5,481 nucleotides of DNA, taken from assembly GCA_947176615.1 (NCBI GenBank), contig CAMWRO010000204.1, forward strand, positions 1 to 5,481. Direction: 5' to 3'. Position numbers and translations under genes: made by a program. Source of the DNA: an uncultured Porphyromonadaceae bacterium. Its GTDB lineage: Bacteria; Bacteroidota; Bacteroidia; Bacteroidales; Muribaculaceae. The notes beneath the pieces are model-generated. The model was given only the letters and a program-made list of their open reading frames with translations. It ran no database searches and was not told the DNA's origin. Of this stretch, positions 5,285 through 5,481 are shown one piece after another. The number at the start of each line of letters is the position of its first letter. Position 1 is the stretch's first letter.

Positions 5285-5481
5285 TCAGTTGCAGCCTCCG
5301 CAGCAACCGTCGCCACCATCTTCGCCGCAACCGTCGCCACAGCTGCCACAGCCGCCTCCACAACCGCAAGCGGGGTGGAGATCCTCGGGAGTGGCATCGC
5401 GCACAGTCGCCACTTTGCCTTCAAAGAAGATGTCTTTGCCCACAAGGGGGTTGTTGAAGTCCATTTTGACATGGGTGTCAG
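5285..5481 (-). CDS. slyD: SlyD-like FKBP-type peptidyl-prolyl cis-trans isomerase (C-terminal part; 5' end beyond window)
   Basis: C-terminal 64 residues of a SlyD-type protein, a cytoplasmic prolyl isomerase, chaperone and metal-binding protein. In the frame that ends at the TGA at 5287-5285, the window begins with DTHVKMDFNNPLVGKDIFFE, the well-conserved FKBP strand in which the D-x-N-x-P-L-x-G-K sequence is diagnostic. GKVATVRDATPEDLHP follows, and then the tail. The tail is rich in Gly and Cys, with eight Cys among the last 27 residues (partial positions 38, 40, 44, 47, 51, 59, 60, 63) plus several Asp/Glu. It resembles the metal-binding tail of SlyD, but histidines are absent from it, unlike the His-rich E. 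coli tail. The isomerase domain, the IF domain and the start codon are off the right edge. It converges on the HsdR_N-like gene across a shared terminator. Family call is firm; the metal is not known. Confidence 0.88.
   Translation of the reverse strand, partial: DTHVKMDFNNPLVGKDIFFEGKVATVRDATPEDLHPACGCGGGCGSCGDGCGEDGGDGCCGGCN

Noticed and set aside
5288..5375. Repeats of CCGTCGCCACC / CCGCAACCGTCG resembling a tandem array or REP element
   Set aside because: They are explained by repeated Gly-Asp-Gly-Cys and Gly-Cys codons in the slyD-like tail and have no regular spacer structure.
5275..5472. 65-codon minus-strand frame beginning MSKWTST
   Set aside because: It is an Ala/Val-rich out-of-frame reading of the slyD-like gene; the neighbouring frame gives the conserved FKBP strand and the Cys-rich tail.

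Overview
This window looks like an ordinary chromosomal stretch from a member of Bacteroidota, most likely order Bacteroidales; a Muribaculaceae-like gut lineage is possible but cannot be fixed from the sequence alone. The reasons are: gene starts lack Shine-Dalgarno sequences and are preceded by A/T-rich leaders; upstream regions carry the Bacteroidota-type promoter layout (-7 TAnnTTTG, with a TTG/TTTG element about 19-21 bases further upstream); and the gene families have a Bacteroidota flavour (secreted bleomycin-hydrolase-like peptidase, a stand-alone HsdR_N protein beside holA, SlyD with a cysteine-rich tail). Coding DNA is moderately GC-rich and the intergenic DNA is very AT-rich.

Layout. 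Positions 1-1251 (minus strand, running off the left edge) encode a PP2C-type protein phosphatase followed by one membrane span and a Pro/Gln-rich tail. A 119-base AT-rich divergent spacer separates it from a signal-peptide-bearing C1B (bleomycin hydrolase/PepC-type) cysteine peptidase at 1371-2561 (plus). A hairpin terminator follows, and only 12 bases later an ATP-grasp-like protein of unknown function starts (2623-3675, plus). Its 3' end overlaps by 11 bases the 3' end of the convergent holA gene (DNA polymerase III delta subunit, 3665-4702, minus). holA is divergent from a small HsdR N-terminal/PD-(D/E)XK nuclease-fold protein (4753-5229, plus). A strong hairpin, able to terminate in both directions, separates that gene from the 3' end of a SlyD-like FKBP peptidyl-prolyl isomerase (5285 to beyond 5481, minus).

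How the genes relate. There is no long operon here; the seven-part arrangement is a set of divergent and convergent single genes. The functions are mostly housekeeping: signalling phosphatase, extracytoplasmic proteolysis, clamp-loader subunit, metallochaperone/foldase. Two genes have unassigned jobs: the ATP-grasp-like protein and the solo HsdR_N protein. The most interesting non-coding signal is the 50-base holA/HsdR_N spacer. It contains a palindromic -7 box (TAAATTTA) with a TTTG element exactly 20 bases away on each side, which suggests one shared, strand-symmetric promoter. I see no tRNA, rRNA, CRISPR array, insertion sequence or phage gene, and no gene-free stretch over 300 bases. I found no convincing new multi-gene system.
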